This document shows positions 41,189-53,712 of a stretch of DNA of 64,000 nt, in pieces. The notes under the pieces are model-generated. The model saw nothing but the letters and a program-made list of their open reading frames with translations, had not been told where the DNA came from and made no database searches. Source of the stretch: Phenylobacterium sp. (GTDB taxonomy: Bacteria; Pseudomonadota; Alphaproteobacteria; Caulobacterales; Caulobacteraceae); NCBI RefSeq assembly GCF_030697305.1, contig NZ_JAUYQL010000135.1, positions 29,408 through 93,407 of the forward strand, given 5' to 3'. A program made the translations under genes and the position numbers. Every line of letters begins with the position of its first letter. Position 1 is the stretch's first letter.

Positions 41189-43933
41189 ATGATCGGCAGA
41201 TGGGCTCAGCGGTTCGCCACCGCGATCGAACGCCCGGCCGCGGCCTATGGCCTGGTGGTCGCCGCCGTGGCGGCGGCGGTCGGCGTCCGGCTCCTCGCCG
41301 GGCTGTTGATTGCCGATCCCCCGGCGTTCATGGCCTTCTTCCCGGCTGTGCTGTTCGCCACCCTGGTCGCCGGCGGCCGAGGCGGCCTGCTGGCCGTGGC
41401 GCTGAGCGTGGTCGCGGTGGTCGCCTTCTTCCTTCCGCACATCCCGGCGCACCGACTGTGGGCGACCCAGCATGTGCAGGTGGCGATGTTCGCCGCCACC
41501 TGCGTGATTATGGTGGCGATGGCCAGGGCGCTGCGCGCCGGCATCCTGCACGGGGTCACCGCCGAGGAGCGTTTTCGGGCGGCGCAGGAGCGCGCGCTGG
41601 ACGCCTTCGTCATCGTCGACGCCGTGCGCACCGGCGACAGGATCGTCGATTTCGTCTGGAGCTACGCCAACCCAGCCGCCGATCGGATGGCGCCGGCCGG
41701 AATCGACGGACTGACCGGCCGACGCGTGCTGTCGGTGTTCCCCGGCGACGCCGGTCAATTGATATTCGAGCGCTATCTCGATCTTCACGCCAGGGGCGGG
41801 CCGGATCTGCTGGAGACGCAGCGGGTGATCGACGGGCAGGAGCGCTGGGTGCGCACCTCCGGCGTGCGGGTGCGCAACAGCCTGGCCGTCACCTTCCGTG
41901 ACATCACCGAAGAGCGCCAGGCGGCCGAGGCGGTGCGGGCGGCGGAAGCGGAGGCGCGGCGCAGTCGTGACGAGTTCGAGCACATCGCCAACGCTACGCC
42001 GGTGATGATCTGGATGAGCGACGCGTCGACCCGTTGCACCTGGGTCAATCAGCGATGGCTGGACTTCAGCGGCCGGGAGATGGCGGCGGAGTTGGGCGTC
42101 GGCTGGATGGATCGCCTGCATCCCGACGACAAGGCGACCTGGAGGGCGAACTACGGGGAGTCGATCGCTCACAGCGACCCGTTCCACGCCCAGTACCGGC
42201 TGCTGCGTCACGATGGCGAATACCGCTGGATCGAGGGCTTCGCCGCGCCGCGCCTGGATGAACAGGGCGAGCTGATCGGCTACATCTCCAGCGCCGTGGA
42301 CATCAACGACCGCAAGTCGGCGGAGGAGGCGTTGCGCGTTGGCGCCGGGCGGATGCGCGCGCTGATGGAGACCCTGCCGCAGATGATGTGGGCCAACCGG
42401 GCCGACGGCTACTGCGACTACCTGAGCACCCAGTGGCTGGCCTACACCGGCGTCCGCGCAGAGGATCATCTGGGTTTCGGCTGGCTGGACGCCATCCATC
42501 CCGAGGACCGCGACGACTGCCGCCGCGCCTGGGAGCAGGCGGTGGCCGGGACGCTGCCGTTCGACGTCGAGTACCGGATCCGCCGGCACGACGGCGTCTG
42601 GCGATGGTTCCAGGGCCGCGCCGCAGCAGTGCGCGACGGCGAAGGACGGGCGACCCGCTGGTTCGGGTCCTCGTCGGACATCACCGAGATCGTCGAGGCC
42701 CGTCGCGACCTGGAGACCCGCGTCGCCGAGCGCACCCGCGAACTGCAGGAGAGCCTGGAAGAGCGCGAGCGCGCGGAAGCGGCCCTCGCCCAGGCCCAGC
42801 GGCTCGAGACCGTGGGCAGGCTCACCGGCGGCGTGGCGCATGACTTCAACAACCTGCTGACCGTGGTGATCGGCGGGCTCGACATGATGCTGCGCACGCC
42901 GAACGACGCGGCGCGGGTCACGCGCCTGGGCGAGGCGGCCCTGGCGGCGGGCCGGCGCGGCGAACGGCTGACGCGGCAACTGCTGGCGTTCTCGCGTCGC
43001 CAAGAACTGAAGCTCGACGTCATGGACGTGGGCGCCCTGATCGCCCAGGTCGAGCCGCTGGTGCGCCGCGCCGCCGGCGAGGCCATCGAGCTGAGCGTGC
43101 GTACCGATCCCGCGACGGGCGCCAGCCGCCTCGACGGCGCCCAGTTCGAGGCTGCGTTGCTGAACCTGGTGGTGAACGCCGCCGACGCCATCGGCGCCGG
43201 CGCCGGCCGCATAGAGATCGCCGTCGACAGGACCACGCTTCGCGACGGCGAGGTCGGGGGTGCAGCCGCCGGCGACTACGTCCGGGTCGCGGTGTCGGAC
43301 AGCGGCGCCGGCATGTCGCCCGAAGTCCTGAAACGGGTGTTCGAGCCGTTCTTCACCACCAAGGAAGTGGGCAAGGGCACCGGGCTCGGCCTCGCGCAGG
43401 TCTATGGCTTCGTCACTCAGTGCGGCGGGGCGGTGACGATCGACAGCCAGGTGGGCCAGGGCGCGACGGTGACCTTGTTGCTGCCAGCCGTCGAAGCGCC
43501 GCCCACCGTTATCGCGACGGCCGAGCCCCAGACATTCTCCGCGGTGAGCACCGAGGGCGCCAAGGTCCTGCTGGTCGAGGACGACGTCGCGGTGCGCGCG
43601 GTGGCCGAGGGCCTGCTGATCGAACTGGGCTGCGAGGTGCAGGCGGAACCCGACGCCCCGTCGGCGCTGCGCCGGCTGGCCGAAGGCGGGCGCTTCGACG
43701 TGCTGATCTCCGACATCGTCATGCCGGGCGGGATGAGCGGCCTAGATTTGGCGCAAGCCGCACGGCAGGCGCGACCGGAGCTGCCGATCCTGTTGACCAC
43801 CGGCTACGCCGGCGAACAATGGGGGGCCGCCGCGGCGGCGGCCGACTGGCCGATTCTGCGCAAACCCTTCCGCGCCGAACAGCTCGGCGCTGCGCTGCGC
43901 AAGGTTCTCGACTGGACGTCCGAGACCGCCTGA
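41189..43933 (+). CDS. Membrane hybrid histidine kinase: N-terminal TM region, multiple PAS, HisKA, HATPase, REC
   Basis: N-term hydrophobic region; PAS/PAC-like [22 protein letters not shown] and [68 protein letters not shown]. Confidence 0.93.
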   Translation: MIGRWAQRFATAIERPAAAYGLVVAAVAAAVGVRLLAGLLIADPPAFMAFFPAVLFATLVAGGRGGLLAVALSVVAVVAFFLPHIPAHRLWATQHVQVAMFAATCVIMVAMARALRAGILHGVTAEERFRAAQERALDAFVIVDAVRTGDRIVDFVWSYANPAADRMAPAGIDGLTGRRVLSVFPGDAGQLIFERYLDLHARGGPDLLETQRVIDGQERWVRTSGVRVRNSLAVTFRDITEERQAAEAVRAAEAEARRSRDEFEHIANATPVMIWMSDASTRCTWVNQRWLDFSGREMAAELGVGWMDRLHPDDKATWRANYGESIAHSDPFHAQYRLLRHDGEYRWIEGFAAPRLDEQGELIGYISSAVDINDRKSAEEALRVGAGRMRALMETLPQMMWANRADGYCDYLSTQWLAYTGVRAEDHLGFGWLDAIHPEDRDDCRRAWEQAVAGTLPFDVEYRIRRHDGVWRWFQGRAAAVRDGEGRATRWFGSSSDITEIVEARRDLETRVAERTRELQESLEERERAEAALAQAQRLETVGRLTGGVAHDFNNLLTVVIGGLDMMLRTPNDAARVTRLGEAALAAGRRGERLTRQLLAFSRRQELKLDVMDVGALIAQVEPLVRRAAGEAIELSVRTDPATGASRLDGAQFEAALLNLVVNAADAIGAGAGRIEIAVDRTTLRDGEVGGAAAGDYVRVAVSDSGAGMSPEVLKRVFEPFFTTKEVGKGTGLGLAQVYGFVTQCGGAVTIDSQVGQGATVTLLLPAVEAPPTVIATAEPQTFSAVSTEGAKVLLVEDDVAVRAVAEGLLIELGCEVQAEPDAPSALRRLAEGGRFDVLISDIVMPGGMSGLDLAQAARQARPELPILLTTGYAGEQWGAAAAAADWPILRKPFRAEQLGAALRKVLDWTSETA

Positions 43934-43940
43934 CCGCCCG

Positions 43941-45434
43941 CTAGCGGCGGCGCAGGCTGCCCAGCGCCCCGCGGATCAGCTCGCGCCCGACCTGGCTGCC
44001 GATCGTGCGCAACAGCGACTTGGCGAAGGCCTCCGCCATGCCCTGGCGCTGTGGGCGCGGCGCGGCGCGGGCCGCAGGCGCGCGAGCCTCGCGCGCCGGA
44101 GCCTGGGCAGGTGCAGCCTTCGCCGCCGCCTGAGCCTGGATCTCGGCCTGGGCCTTGTCCGCCCTCGCGTGCAGCATCTCGTAGGCCGACTCACGGTCCT
44201 TCGCCTGGTTGTAGAGCCCGCCCACCGGACTGGCGGCGGTGATGGCCGCGCGCTCGGCGGGCAACATCGGCCCGAGCCTCGAGGCCGGCGGCCGCACCAA
44301 GGTCTTCTGCACCACCGTGGGGGCGCCCTTCTCGTCCAGCACCGAAACCAGCGCCTCGCCGACGCCCAGCCCCTGGATGGTCTCGGCGGTGTCGAACGCC
44401 GGATTGGGACGGAACGAGCCCGACGCGGCCTTCAACCCCTTCTGCTCCGCCGGCGTGTAGGCGCGGAGCGCGTGCTGGATACGGTTGCCGAGCTGGCCCA
44501 GCACCGTCTCGGGGATGTCGGCCGGGTTCTGGGTGACGAAATAGATGCCGACGCCCTTGGAGCGGATCAACCGCACCACCTGCTCGACCTTTTCGATCAG
44601 CGGCTTGGGCGCGTCGCGGAACAGCAGGTGCGCCTCGTCGAAGAAGAACGCGAGTTTGGGCTTCTCGGGATCGCCGACCTCGGGCAGCTCCTCGAACAGC
44701 TCCGACAGCAGCCACAGCAGGAAGGTCGCGTAGAGCCTGGGCGAATTGATCAGCTTGTCGGCCGCCAGCACGTTGACGTAGCCGCGCCCGGAAGTGTCGG
44801 TGCGCATCAGGTCGCTGAGCGACAGGGCCGGTTCGCCGAACAGATTGGTCCCACCCTGGTTCTCCAGCACCAGCAGCTTGCGCTGTATGGTCGCCACCGT
44901 GGCCGGGGCGACGCCGCCGTACTTGGCGCCCAGCTCCGCCGAGTGCTCCGAAGCGTAGGTCAGCACCGCCTGCAGGTCCTTCAGGTCGACCAGCAGCAGG
45001 CCTTCATCGTCGGCGGCGCGGAACACCACGTTCAGCGCCCCCTCCTGCACGTCGTTGAGCTCCAGCATCCGCGAGATCAGCAGCGGGCCCATCTCCGACA
45101 CCGTGGCGCGGATCGGATGGCCCTGTTCGCCGAACAGGTCCCAGAAGATCACCGGGGCGGCGGCCGGCTTCAACTCCAGGCCCATGGTCGCGGCGCGCGC
45201 CAGCATTTTCTCGTTGGGCTGGCCGATCATGCCGATCCCGGAAAGATCACCCTTCACGTCAGCGGCGAAAACCGGGACGCCGGCGTCGGAGAGACCCTGG
45301 GCGATCACCTGCAGCGTCACGGTCTTGCCGGTGCCGGTGGCCCCTGCGACCAGGCCATGCCGGTTGGCGCGGTCGAGCCGCAAACACTCGAAATGATCGG
45401 AGAAGCCGATCACCACGCCGCCTTCTGGCGTCAT
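43941..45434 (-). CDS. HerA/DUF853-type helicase-like ATPase
   Basis: [66 protein letters not shown]; start ATG 45434. Confidence 0.93.
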   Translation of the reverse strand: MTPEGGVVIGFSDHFECLRLDRANRHGLVAGATGTGKTVTLQVIAQGLSDAGVPVFAADVKGDLSGIGMIGQPNEKMLARAATMGLELKPAAAPVIFWDLFGEQGHPIRATVSEMGPLLISRMLELNDVQEGALNVVFRAADDEGLLLVDLKDLQAVLTYASEHSAELGAKYGGVAPATVATIQRKLLVLENQGGTNLFGEPALSLSDLMRTDTSGRGYVNVLAADKLINSPRLYATFLLWLLSELFEELPEVGDPEKPKLAFFFDEAHLLFRDAPKPLIEKVEQVVRLIRSKGVGIYFVTQNPADIPETVLGQLGNRIQHALRAYTPAEQKGLKAASGSFRPNPAFDTAETIQGLGVGEALVSVLDEKGAPTVVQKTLVRPPASRLGPMLPAERAAITAASPVGGLYNQAKDRESAYEMLHARADKAQAEIQAQAAAKAAPAQAPAREARAPAARAAPRPQRQGMAEAFAKSLLRTIGSQVGRELIRGALGSLRRR

Positions 45435-45575
45435 CCGTAAAACCTCCGCTGGAACAGCGCCTACGCTATCTGCGGCGCATGGGCTCCGCCAGGGCGGATG
45501 GCAAGCCCAAGGATCGTGGAAGTCGGCAATCGCAAGCATTGACCTCGGTCGCGCACAGGACGAGTCTTCCGACGC

Positions 45576-46721
45576 ATGCGCTCTACCGAATTCTCCGCCG
45601 TGTCCCGAGGTTCGTTGGTCCTCCTGGCCGTGATCGCAACGGGCGCCGCCCTGTTCTGGCTCAGGGGCATCCTGACCCCCCTGGCGCTGGCCGTGTTCCT
45701 GGCGGTGATGATCGACGGGTTCGCCCGCGTCCTGCATTCGCGTCTGCCGAAGCTGTCGCGCGTCGCCGCGCTGCCGGTGGCCATCGTGCTGTCGATCGTG
45801 TTGTTCGGGTGCGCCGCCTGGGTCATCGCCGACAACGCCACCAGCTTCGTCAACCAACTGATCACCTATTCGCCCAGGCTCAACGGCCTGATCGCCAGGA
45901 TCGCCGGCATGGTCGGCGTCGACGTCCCGCCCTCGATCGACCAATTGTTCGCGCAGCTCAATCCGACCCGCTACCTGGGCGACGTGGCCCGGGCGCTTCA
46001 GGACTTCGCGTCCAACGCCATCTTCATCATGGTCTACCTGGGCTTCATCATCGCCTCGCGGCGAGGGTTCGAGCGCAAGATCGTCGGCCTGTTCCCACAG
46101 CGCGAGCGACGTCAGGAGGCGGTGGACGCCTTCCTGCGCATCCGCGACGGGGTCGAGCAGTACCTGTGGGTGCAGACCGTCACCGGCCTGATGATCGGCG
46201 TCGCCTCCTGGCTGGCGATGACCGCGATCGGCCTCGACAACGCGATCTTCTGGTCGTTCCTGATCTTCATCGCCTCCTACATCCCGGTGATCGGCGGGCT
46301 GGTGGGGATTCTTGCGCCGCCGCTGTTCGCCCTCGTGCAGTTCGAGACCTTCTGGCAGGCCATCGTCCTGCTGGCGGTGCTGCAGACCACCCAGTTCATC
46401 GTCGGCAACGTCGTGCAACCGCGCATGCAGGGCCGCAGCCTGAACATCGACCCCGTGGTGGTGCTTCTGGCGCTGGCGCTGTGGGGCGCGCTGTGGGGGT
46501 TGGCCGGCATGTTCCTGTCCACGCCGCTGACGGTGATGCTGATGGTGATTCTGGCGCAGTTCGAGGGCACCCGCTGGCTGGCGGTGCTGCTGTCGGCGGA
46601 CGGCGATCCCAACCGTCTGCGCGACCGCGTCGTCGGCTCCACTCCCGACCAACCCGATCCGCCGACGCCGCCGCCGACGCGCCGTCCACGTAAAAAGAGC
46701 GTGATAGAGGGCGCCAAATGA
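45576..46721 (+). CDS. AI-2E family transporter (TqsA/PerM-like)
   Basis: [79 protein letters not shown]. Confidence 0.93.
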   Translation: MRSTEFSAVSRGSLVLLAVIATGAALFWLRGILTPLALAVFLAVMIDGFARVLHSRLPKLSRVAALPVAIVLSIVLFGCAAWVIADNATSFVNQLITYSPRLNGLIARIAGMVGVDVPPSIDQLFAQLNPTRYLGDVARALQDFASNAIFIMVYLGFIIASRRGFERKIVGLFPQRERRQEAVDAFLRIRDGVEQYLWVQTVTGLMIGVASWLAMTAIGLDNAIFWSFLIFIASYIPVIGGLVGILAPPLFALVQFETFWQAIVLLAVLQTTQFIVGNVVQPRMQGRSLNIDPVVVLLALALWGALWGLAGMFLSTPLTVMLMVILAQFEGTRWLAVLLSADGDPNRLRDRVVGSTPDQPDPPTPPPTRRPRKKSVIEGAK

Positions 46722-46807
46722 TCGCAGAACGCCTATGTGAGACGAGCTGGAACCTTCCAAGGCCAGCGAACGGCGTCTGTCCCCCAAGCCCGCGGACGCC
46801 GCGAGTC

Positions 46808-46863
46808 CCGCCGACCCCCGACGGCGGAACCATACGCCGCCGGACACTCTCCTCCGGCGGCGT
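46808..46863. other. Two tandem hairpins in the leader between AI-2E transporter and gdh genes
   Basis: CCGCCG-N8-CGGCGG (46808-46827) and ACGCCGCCGGA-CACTCTCC-TCCGGCGGCGT (46834-46863). Confidence 0.6.
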
Positions 46864-46911
46864 AGTCGCGTCTGGAGCCGTACCGCACGCAGAATGGGTG
46901 CGGCGGGCATG

Positions 46912-49900
46912 AGCCGCGCGCCACGCGCTACGGCCAACGCCGCCGAAACTCTGCGAGACGCGCTGAATACGGCGCTAGGCGACGACGCAGCCGCGGCCGC
47001 GGCCTTCGCAGACCAGGCCGCCCGGGACGACTCGCCCGAGGACTTCCCCCACCACGACCCCAAGGCGCTGGCCGCAGACCTGGCGGACTTCTGGCGCTTC
47101 GGCGACAAGCGGCGTGGGCGCAAGCCCGCCCTGCGCGTGCTGCCGGCGAGCGGCGCCAACGGTGCGGCCTTCGATCGCCTGGAGATCGTCCAGGACGACT
47201 CCCCGTTCCTGGTCCGCAGCGTGATGGGCGAGATCGCCGAGCAGGGCCTGTCGATCCGCGCCCTGTTCCACCCCGTCGTCGAGGTGCGTCGCGACCGCGC
47301 CGGCGTCCGCGCGGCCGGCGGCGTGATCAAGCGCGAGTCGATGATCCAGGTCGTGTTGGACGCCGTCGGCGGGGACCGCGAGGCGGCGTTGATCGAGGGC
47401 GTCCAGGCGACGCTCGCCGACGTCCATGCCGCGGTCGACGACTTCAAGCCGATGCTGGCCCTGGTTGGCGCGACGCTGGCCGAGCTCAAGCAGCGGCCCG
47501 GCCCGCACGGCGACGCCGCCGAAGAGGCGGCCTTCCTCGAATGGCTGCAAGCCGATCACTTCGTGTTCCTCGGCGCGCGCACCTACGCCTACCCTCGCGG
47601 CAAGGACGGCGCCCTCGCCGCCGAAGAGCCGCTGTACCAGGCCGAAAGCGGCCTCGGAGTCCTGCGCGATCCGGAACGCACGGTGCTGAGGCGGACCAAC
47701 GAGCCGGCGGTCCTGGCCGGTCAGGTCGGCGCGCGCCTGGCGCGTGAGCCCGCGATCACGGTGGCCAAGTCCAACCTGCGCACCCGGGTGCATCGCCGAG
47801 GCCACCTCGATTACGTCAGCGTCAAACGCTACGACGCCGAGAACCGCCCGATCGGCGAGACCCGGTTCGTCGGCCTGTTCACCGCCGAGGCCTACGACCA
47901 CTCGGCGATCGAGACCCCGCTGGTGCGCGGCAAGATCGCCCAGGTGCTGCGCCGCTCGGGCGCTGTCCCCGGCAGCCACAATGAGAGCCGCCTGAAGACC
48001 ATCGTCGAAGGCTATCCTCGCGATGAGCTGTTTCAGATCGGCGAGACCGAGCTGCTGCGCACCGCGCTGGGGGTCCTGCACCTCTACGACCGGCCGCGGG
48101 TGAAGTTGTTCGAGCGTCGCGATCCCTTCGACCGTTTCGCCTCGATCCTGCTGTTCGTGCCGCGCGAGCGCTATGATTCCGACCTGCAGCGCACGGCGGG
48201 CGAAATCCTCGCCGAGGCCTATGGCGGCCGAGTGTCGGCGGTCTATCCGACCTTCCTCGACGCGCCGCTGGCGCGCATCCACTTCATCATCGGCTTCACC
48301 CCGCGCGAGCACGCCAAGCCCGATCTGCGCGCCGTCGAGACCCGCATCGCCGAAGCCGCCCGCACCTGGGGCGACCGTTTCGAGAGCGCCGCACGGGTCA
48401 GTTACGCCGACCCGCAAACCCTCGCGGGATTGCTGGCGCGCTATGCCGAGGCGTTCCCCGCCGGCTATCGCGACCGCTATGTCGCCGCCGAGGCGCTCGA
48501 GGACCTCGCGGTTATCGAGAGCCTGACGCCGGACGAGCCGATCCGCGCCCGCGCCGCCCGCGATCCAGGCGATCCGAACACCCGGTTCCGGTTCAAGCTG
48601 TACCGGCCAGACGTCCCCGCGCCGCTGTCCGACGTGCTGCCGATCCTCGAGAACATGGGCCTGCGCACGCTGGTCGAGGAAGGCTATCCGATCCGCCCCG
48701 CGGACGGCCGCACGGTGTGGGTGCACGACTTCCAGATCGAGGACCAGCGTGGCGAGCACCTGGTGTTCTCCGATCTGAAAGCCGCCTTCGAGGACACCGT
48801 GGTCGCGGTGTGGAGCGGCCGCACCGAGAACGATGGCTTCAATCGCCTGGTGCTGGAGCTGTCCATCCCCTGGCGCGAGGCGGCGCTGATCCGCGCGCTC
48901 GCCCGCCACCGCCAGCAGACCGGCCTCGATCCAGGTCACCGTGTGCAGGAACAGGCGCTGTCCGACCACCCCGGCGTCGCCCGCCTGATCCTGGACATGT
49001 TCCGCACCAAGTTCGACCCCGCGATCAGCGTCTCCACCGCCGACCGCGTGGCCCAGGCTCGCGCGGTGATGGCCGAGATCACCGAGGCGCTGCAGCTCGT
49101 GGAAAGCCTGGACGACGACCGTGTGCTGCGCCGCCTGGCGCTGCTGGTCGACGCTGCGGCGCGCACCAACTTCTACCAGTCGGATCCCGATGGCGGACCC
49201 AAGCCCTACATCAGCTTTAAAGTGGCGAGCCGCCAGGTCGCCGACCTGCCAGCGCCGAAGCCCTATCGCGAGATCTTCGTCTGGGGCGTTGGCGTCGAGG
49301 GCGTTCATCTGCGTTTCGGGCCTGTGGCCCGCGGCGGCCTGCGCTGGTCCGACCGGCGCGACGATTTCCGCACCGAGGTGCTGGGGCTGGCCAAGGCCCA
49401 GCAGGTGAAGAACGCGGTGATCGTGCCCGTCGGCTCCAAGGGCGGCTTCTATCCCAAGCAACTGCCCCGGGCCGGTGCGCCCGACCAGATCCGCGCCGAG
49501 GGCGTGCGCGCCTACACCACCTTCCTGCAGGGCCTGCTGGACATCACCGACAACCTGACGCCTGAAGGCCAGGTGGTGCGCCCGCCCGATGTCATCGCCC
49601 ACGACGACGACGATCCCTATCTTGTGGTCGCCGCCGACAAGGGCACGGCGAGCTTCTCCGACATCGCCAACGGCGTCGCCGAATCCTACGGTTTCTGGCT
49701 GGGCGACGCCTTCGCCTCGGGCGGATCGGCGGGCTACGACCACAAGGTGATGGCGATCACCGCGCGCGGCGCGTGGGACGCGGCCAAGCGCCACTTCCGC
49801 GAGCTGGGCAAGGATATCCAGGCCGAGCCGTTCTCGGTCATCGGCGTGGGCGACATGTCGGGCGACGTATTCGGCAACGGCATGCTGTTGTCGCGGCAAA

Positions 49901-51798
49901 TCCAGCTCAAGGTCGCCTTCGACCACCGGCACATCTTCTTCGATCCGACGCCGGACCCCGAAGCCTCCTGGCAGGAGCGCAAACGGCTCTTCGGCCTGCC
50001 CCGGTCATCCTGGGACGACTACGACCGCAAATTGATATCGACAGGCGGCGGGGTGTTCGCGCGCACGCTCAAGGTGATCCCGCTAAGCGCTCAGGTGCAG
50101 GCGCTGCTGGGCGTCGAGGCGGCGTCGCTGGGACCGGCGGAGCTGATCTCGGCGATCCTCAAGGCCCAGGTCGAGATGCTCTACCTCGGCGGCATCGGGA
50201 CGTATGTGAAGGCTCGTTCGGAAACCAATCCGGACGTCGGCGACAAGGCCAACGACGCCGTGCGGATCAACGGCCGCGACCTGCGCTGTCAGGTGGTCGT
50301 CGAGGGTGCGAACCTGGGCTTCACCCAGCGCGGCCGCATCGAATTCGCGCTGGCCGGCGGACGGATCGACACCGACGCCATCGACAACTCGGCCGGCGTC
50401 GACTGCTCGGACCATGAGGTGAACATCAAGATCGTCACCGGTGCGCTCGAACGCTCGGGCAAGCTGACTCGCAAGCGCCGCGACGCCCTGCTTCGCTCAA
50501 TGACCGACGAGGTCGCCGACCACGTGCTGGCCCACAACTACGATCAGACCCTGGCGCTATCGTTGATGCAGCTCGACAGCGTCGCCGAACTAGACCCGCA
50601 GGCGCGCTTCATGGTCGAGCTGGAGGCCGCCGGCCGCCTCGACCGCGCGGTGGAGTCCCTCCCCGACGCCATAGAGATCGAAGCGCGGCGCCAGGCCGGA
50701 AGCGGCCTGAGCCGGCCGGAACTGGCGGTGATGCTGGCCTACGGAAAGCTGGAGCTATCGCGCGAACTCGTCGACTCGCCGGCGCCGGATGACGACTATT
50801 TCGACCGCATGCTGCTGGACTATTTCCCCAAGCCGCTGCGGCGCTACGACGACACCATCCAGCGCCACCGCCTGCGGCACGAGATCATCGCCACCTCGAT
50901 CTCCAACGACCTGGTCAACCGCTGCGGTCCGACCTTCGCCAGCCGCCTGCAGGTGGCCGCCGACTGCGACGTGGCTTCCCTCGCTGCCGGGTACGAGGCG
51001 GCGCGCGTTGTGCTGGACCTCGAGCGGGTCTGGGCTACCACCGCCGCGCTGGATGGCAAGGCCGACGCTCACGGGCAGCTCGCGACGTTCCAGACGCTGA
51101 CGCGCGCACTGCGCGGCAAGACCTTCTGGCTGGCCAGGCGCGCAGGGCGCGAGCGGCTGGGCGCGGCGGCTCTGATCCATCGATACGGACCGGGTTTGAA
51201 GGAGCTGCGCGGCCTGATCGTCGACCTGCTCTCGCCGGTTGAACGCGCGGCCCTCGAAGCGCGGGTCGCGGACCTGACCGGCAAGGGCGCGCCGGAACCG
51301 CTGGCGCGCCAAGCGGCCAGCCTGCTGCCGCTGACCACCGCCGCCGACCTGGTGGACCTCGCGCAGGCGTCCAGTTGGCCGCTGGCCAATGTGGCGCGGC
51401 TCTATCACCAGCTCGGCGAGGTCTTCGCCTTCGACCGTCTGCGCTCGGCGGTCGGCGCCCACACGGCCGGCGACCACTTCGAACGCATCGCCGTGCGCCG
51501 TCTGGTCGAGGACCTGCTGGCCGAGCAGACTGAGCTCACCCGCGCGGTGATGACTTTCGCCGGGAGTGCGCAGGCTGGCGAAGACGCCGACAGCGCCCGC
51601 CACGCGGCGACGTCCTGGTCGGCGCTGCGCCGCGAGGCGGCCGCCTCCGCCAAGCGCACCATCGAGGAGATCGAAGCTGCATCCGGCGGCTGGAGCTTCG
51701 CCAAGCTGACCATCGCCAACGCCGCCCTGCGCGAACTGGTCGCCGAAGCCGCGCGCCAGGCGGCCGGCCCGGCGAAGACGCCCCGCCGCGCGCGCTAG
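46912..51798 (+). CDS. gdh2: Large NAD-specific glutamate dehydrogenase (~180 kDa class); ORF track start 46894
   Basis: About 1630 aa; [85 protein letters not shown]. Confidence 0.95.
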   Translation, partial: SRAPRATANAAETLRDALNTALGDDAAAAAAFADQAARDDSPEDFPHHDPKALAADLADFWRFGDKRRGRKPALRVLPASGANGAAFDRLEIVQDDSPFLVRSVMGEIAEQGLSIRALFHPVVEVRRDRAGVRAAGGVIKRESMIQVVLDAVGGDREAALIEGVQATLADVHAAVDDFKPMLALVGATLAELKQRPGPHGDAAEEAAFLEWLQADHFVFLGARTYAYPRGKDGALAAEEPLYQAESGLGVLRDPERTVLRRTNEPAVLAGQVGARLAREPAITVAKSNLRTRVHRRGHLDYVSVKRYDAENRPIGETRFVGLFTAEAYDHSAIETPLVRGKIAQVLRRSGAVPGSHNESRLKTIVEGYPRDELFQIGETELLRTALGVLHLYDRPRVKLFERRDPFDRFASILLFVPRERYDSDLQRTAGEILAEAYGGRVSAVYPTFLDAPLARIHFIIGFTPREHAKPDLRAVETRIAEAARTWGDRFESAARVSYADPQTLAGLLARYAEAFPAGYRDRYVAAEALEDLAVIESLTPDEPIRARAARDPGDPNTRFRFKLYRPDVPAPLSDVLPILENMGLRTLVEEGYPIRPADGRTVWVHDFQIEDQRGEHLVFSDLKAAFEDTVVAVWSGRTENDGFNRLVLELSIPWREAALIRALARHRQQTGLDPGHRVQEQALSDHPGVARLILDMFRTKFDPAISVSTADRVAQARAVMAEITEALQLVESLDDDRVLRRLALLVDAAARTNFYQSDPDGGPKPYISFKVASRQVADLPAPKPYREIFVWGVGVEGVHLRFGPVARGGLRWSDRRDDFRTEVLGLAKAQQVKNAVIVPVGSKGGFYPKQLPRAGAPDQIRAEGVRAYTTFLQGLLDITDNLTPEGQVVRPPDVIAHDDDDPYLVVAADKGTASFSDIANGVAESYGFWLGDAFASGGSAGYDHKVMAITARGAWDAAKRHFRELGKDIQAEPFSVIGVGDMSGDVFGNGMLLSRQIQLKVAFDHRHIFFDPTPDPEASWQERKRLFGLPRSSWDDYDRKLISTGGGVFARTLKVIPLSAQVQALLGVEAASLGPAELISAILKAQVEMLYLGGIGTYVKARSETNPDVGDKANDAVRINGRDLRCQVVVEGANLGFTQRGRIEFALAGGRIDTDAIDNSAGVDCSDHEVNIKIVTGALERSGKLTRKRRDALLRSMTDEVADHVLAHNYDQTLALSLMQLDSVAELDPQARFMVELEAAGRLDRAVESLPDAIEIEARRQAGSGLSRPELAVMLAYGKLELSRELVDSPAPDDDYFDRMLLDYFPKPLRRYDDTIQRHRLRHEIIATSISNDLVNRCGPTFASRLQVAADCDVASLAAGYEAARVVLDLERVWATTAALDGKADAHGQLATFQTLTRALRGKTFWLARRAGRERLGAAALIHRYGPGLKELRGLIVDLLSPVERAALEARVADLTGKGAPEPLARQAASLLPLTTAADLVDLAQASSWPLANVARLYHQLGEVFAFDRLRSAVGAHTAGDHFERIAVRRLVEDLLAEQTELTRAVMTFAGSAQAGEDADSARHAATSWSALRREAAASAKRTIEEIEAASGGWSFAKLTIANAALRELVAEAARQAAGPAKTPRRAR

Positions 51799-51811
51799 CT
51801 CCGCAAAAAGT

Positions 51812-51844
51812 CCGCTCATCCCCGCGAAAGCGGGGACCCAGGCT
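51812..51844 (+). repeat. 33-bp palindromic repeat, copy B1 (CCGCTCATCCCCGCGAAAGCGGGGACCCAGGCT), followed by T6
   Basis: Same layout as A1/A2 with compensatory stem changes (CCCCGC-GAAA-GCGGGG). Confidence 0.93.
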
Positions 51845-51904
51845 TTTTTCGCTGTTCGAAGTGCCAGCCGGGCCGAGGCGATCCAAGCTCAGCTACACAA
51901 AAGC

Positions 51905-51935
51905 ACCTGGGTCCCCGCCTACGCGGGGATGAGCG
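51905..51935 (-). repeat. Palindromic repeat, copy B2, inverted relative to B1
   Basis: CACCTGGGTCCCCGCCTACGCGGGGATGAGC; about 60 bp from B1. Confidence 0.9.
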
Positions 51936-51957
51936 ATGTGGAAGGTTGATCCCGCCA

Positions 51958-53571
51958 TCAGTGGCGGAAGACCCGCACGCCGGTGAAGGCCATGGCCACG
52001 CCCGCCGCGTCGGCGGCGGCGATCACCTCGGCGTCGCGCATCGAGCCGCCCGGCTGGATCACCGCGGTGGCGCCGGCTTCGATCGCCTGTTCCAGGCCGT
52101 CAGCGAACGGGAAGAAGGCGTCCGAGGCGCAGGCCGAGCCCTCGGCCAGCGACTGCGGCAAGCCGGCCATCTCTGCAGCCTCGCCAGCGCGAAGGGCGGC
52201 GATGCGGGCCGAGTCGCGGCGGTTCATCTGGCCGGCGCCGATGCCCGCCGTCTGACCATCGCGGGCGTAGACGATGGCGTTGGACTTCACGTGCTTGGCG
52301 ACGGTGAAGGCGAACAACATGTCGCGCACTTCGTCCGGCGTCGGCTGGCGCTTGGTCACCACCTTGAGGTCGGCGGCGGTGATGCGGCTGGCGTCACGGC
52401 TCTGCACCAGGAAGCCGCCGGCCACCTGGCGGAAGACGTCGCCGGCGCTGGCCGGATCGGGCATGCCGCCGGTCAGCAGCAACCTCAGGTTCTTCTTCTT
52501 GGCGAACACCGCGATGGCGTCGTCGTCAGCCTCGGGGGCCACGACCACCTCGGTGAAGATCTCCACCATTTCGCGCGCCGCAGCGGCGTCCAGCCGGCGG
52601 TTCACCGCGACGATGCCGCCGAAAGCCGAGACCGGGTCGCACTGCAGGGCCCGGCGATAGGCGTCGGCCAGATCCGAACCCAGGGCCACGCCGCAGGGGT
52701 TGGCGTGCTTGATGATCGCCACGGCGGCGGAAGCGCCCGCATCGAATTCGGCCACCAGTTCGATCGCCGCGTCGGTGTCGGCGATGTTGTTGTAGGACAG
52801 TTCCTTGCCCTGTAGCTGGCGAAGCGTCGCCACCCCCCGCCGTGGATTGGCCTCTGCGTAGAAGGCCGCCTGCTGATGCGGGTTCTCGCCGTAGCGCATG
52901 GTCTGCACCAGAGCGCCGGCGAAGGCGCGGCGGCGCGGCGCGGGATCTTCCAGCACCTTGGCGAACCAGGCGGAGATCGCCGCATCGTAGGACGCCGTGC
53001 GGGCGTAGGCGCGGGCGGCGAGGGTCTTGCGCAGCGCCAGACTGGTGGTCCCGTCGGCCTTCAGCTCGGCCAGCACCTCGGCCAGGTCCGCCGGTTCGGT
53101 GCACACCGCCACATAGGCGTGATTCTTGGCCGCCGAGCGGATCATCGCCGGGCCGCCGATGTCGATGTTCTCCACCGCCGTGGCGTAGTCGGCGCCGGCC
53201 GCCACCGTAGCTTCGAACGGGTAGAGGTTGACGTAGACGAGGTCGATGCCGCCGATCCCGTGCTCGCCCATGGCGCGGGCGTGCTCGGGCGCGTCGCGCA
53301 CGCCCAGCAGGCCGCCATGCACCACCGGATGCAGGGTCTTCACCCGGCCGTCCATCATCTCCGGGAAGCCGGTCAACTCGGCGATGTCCTTCACCGACAG
53401 GCCGGCGGCGGCGATGGCCGCGCGGGTGCCGCCGGTGGAGACCAGCTCGACGCCCATCTGCGACAGCACGCGGGCGGCGTCGACCAGGCCGGTCTTGTCG
53501 GACACCGACAACAGGGCGCGCTTCACAGCGGCGCGGTCGGGAGCGGCGGGATAATCAGGCGCTTCAGGCAC
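51958..53571 (-). CDS. purH: Bifunctional AICAR formyltransferase/IMP cyclohydrolase (GTG start proposed)
   Basis: [60 protein letters not shown]. Confidence 0.96.
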   Translation of the reverse strand: MPEAPDYPAAPDRAAVKRALLSVSDKTGLVDAARVLSQMGVELVSTGGTRAAIAAAGLSVKDIAELTGFPEMMDGRVKTLHPVVHGGLLGVRDAPEHARAMGEHGIGGIDLVYVNLYPFEATVAAGADYATAVENIDIGGPAMIRSAAKNHAYVAVCTEPADLAEVLAELKADGTTSLALRKTLAARAYARTASYDAAISAWFAKVLEDPAPRRRAFAGALVQTMRYGENPHQQAAFYAEANPRRGVATLRQLQGKELSYNNIADTDAAIELVAEFDAGASAAVAIIKHANPCGVALGSDLADAYRRALQCDPVSAFGGIVAVNRRLDAAAAREMVEIFTEVVVAPEADDDAIAVFAKKKNLRLLLTGGMPDPASAGDVFRQVAGGFLVQSRDASRITAADLKVVTKRQPTPDEVRDMLFAFTVAKHVKSNAIVYARDGQTAGIGAGQMNRRDSARIAALRAGEAAEMAGLPQSLAEGSACASDAFFPFADGLEQAIEAGATAVIQPGGSMRDAEVIAAADAAGVAMAFTGVRVFRH

Positions 53572-53605
53572 GGGCGGCCTCCTTCTGAGATGTGAAAGGA
53601 TCGGC

Positions 53606-53688
53606 GCCCAGGCGAGCGGCTTCAAAAGCGCCCCGCGCTCCCCGGTGGTCGCCCACCTCGAAGTCGCCAGTCACACGGGACGGCGGGA
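53606..53688 (-). ncRNA. ZTP (pfl) riboswitch aptamer upstream of purH
   Basis: Minus strand ...CCCGTGTGACTGGCGACTTCGAGGTGGGCGACCACCGGGGAGCGCGGGGCGCTTTTGAAGCCGCTCGCCTGGGC...; conserved TGACTGGCG, GGTGGG-N-CCACCGGGGAGC and CGCCTGGGC blocks; P1 CCCGTG/CGCGGG pairs. Confidence 0.92.
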
Positions 53689-53712
53689 GCTATACGCGCG
53701 GTCCCCTCTGAG

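Noticed and set aside
45435-47489. Upstream part of the 1182-aa minus ORF fused to the HerA-like ATPase
   Set aside because: Runs antisense through the AI-2E transporter and the start of gdh; true ATPase start is ATG 45434.
46975-49932. 985-aa minus-strand ORF opposite gdh
   Set aside because: Antisense shadow of a well-supported glutamate dehydrogenase; no recognisable domains and biased composition.
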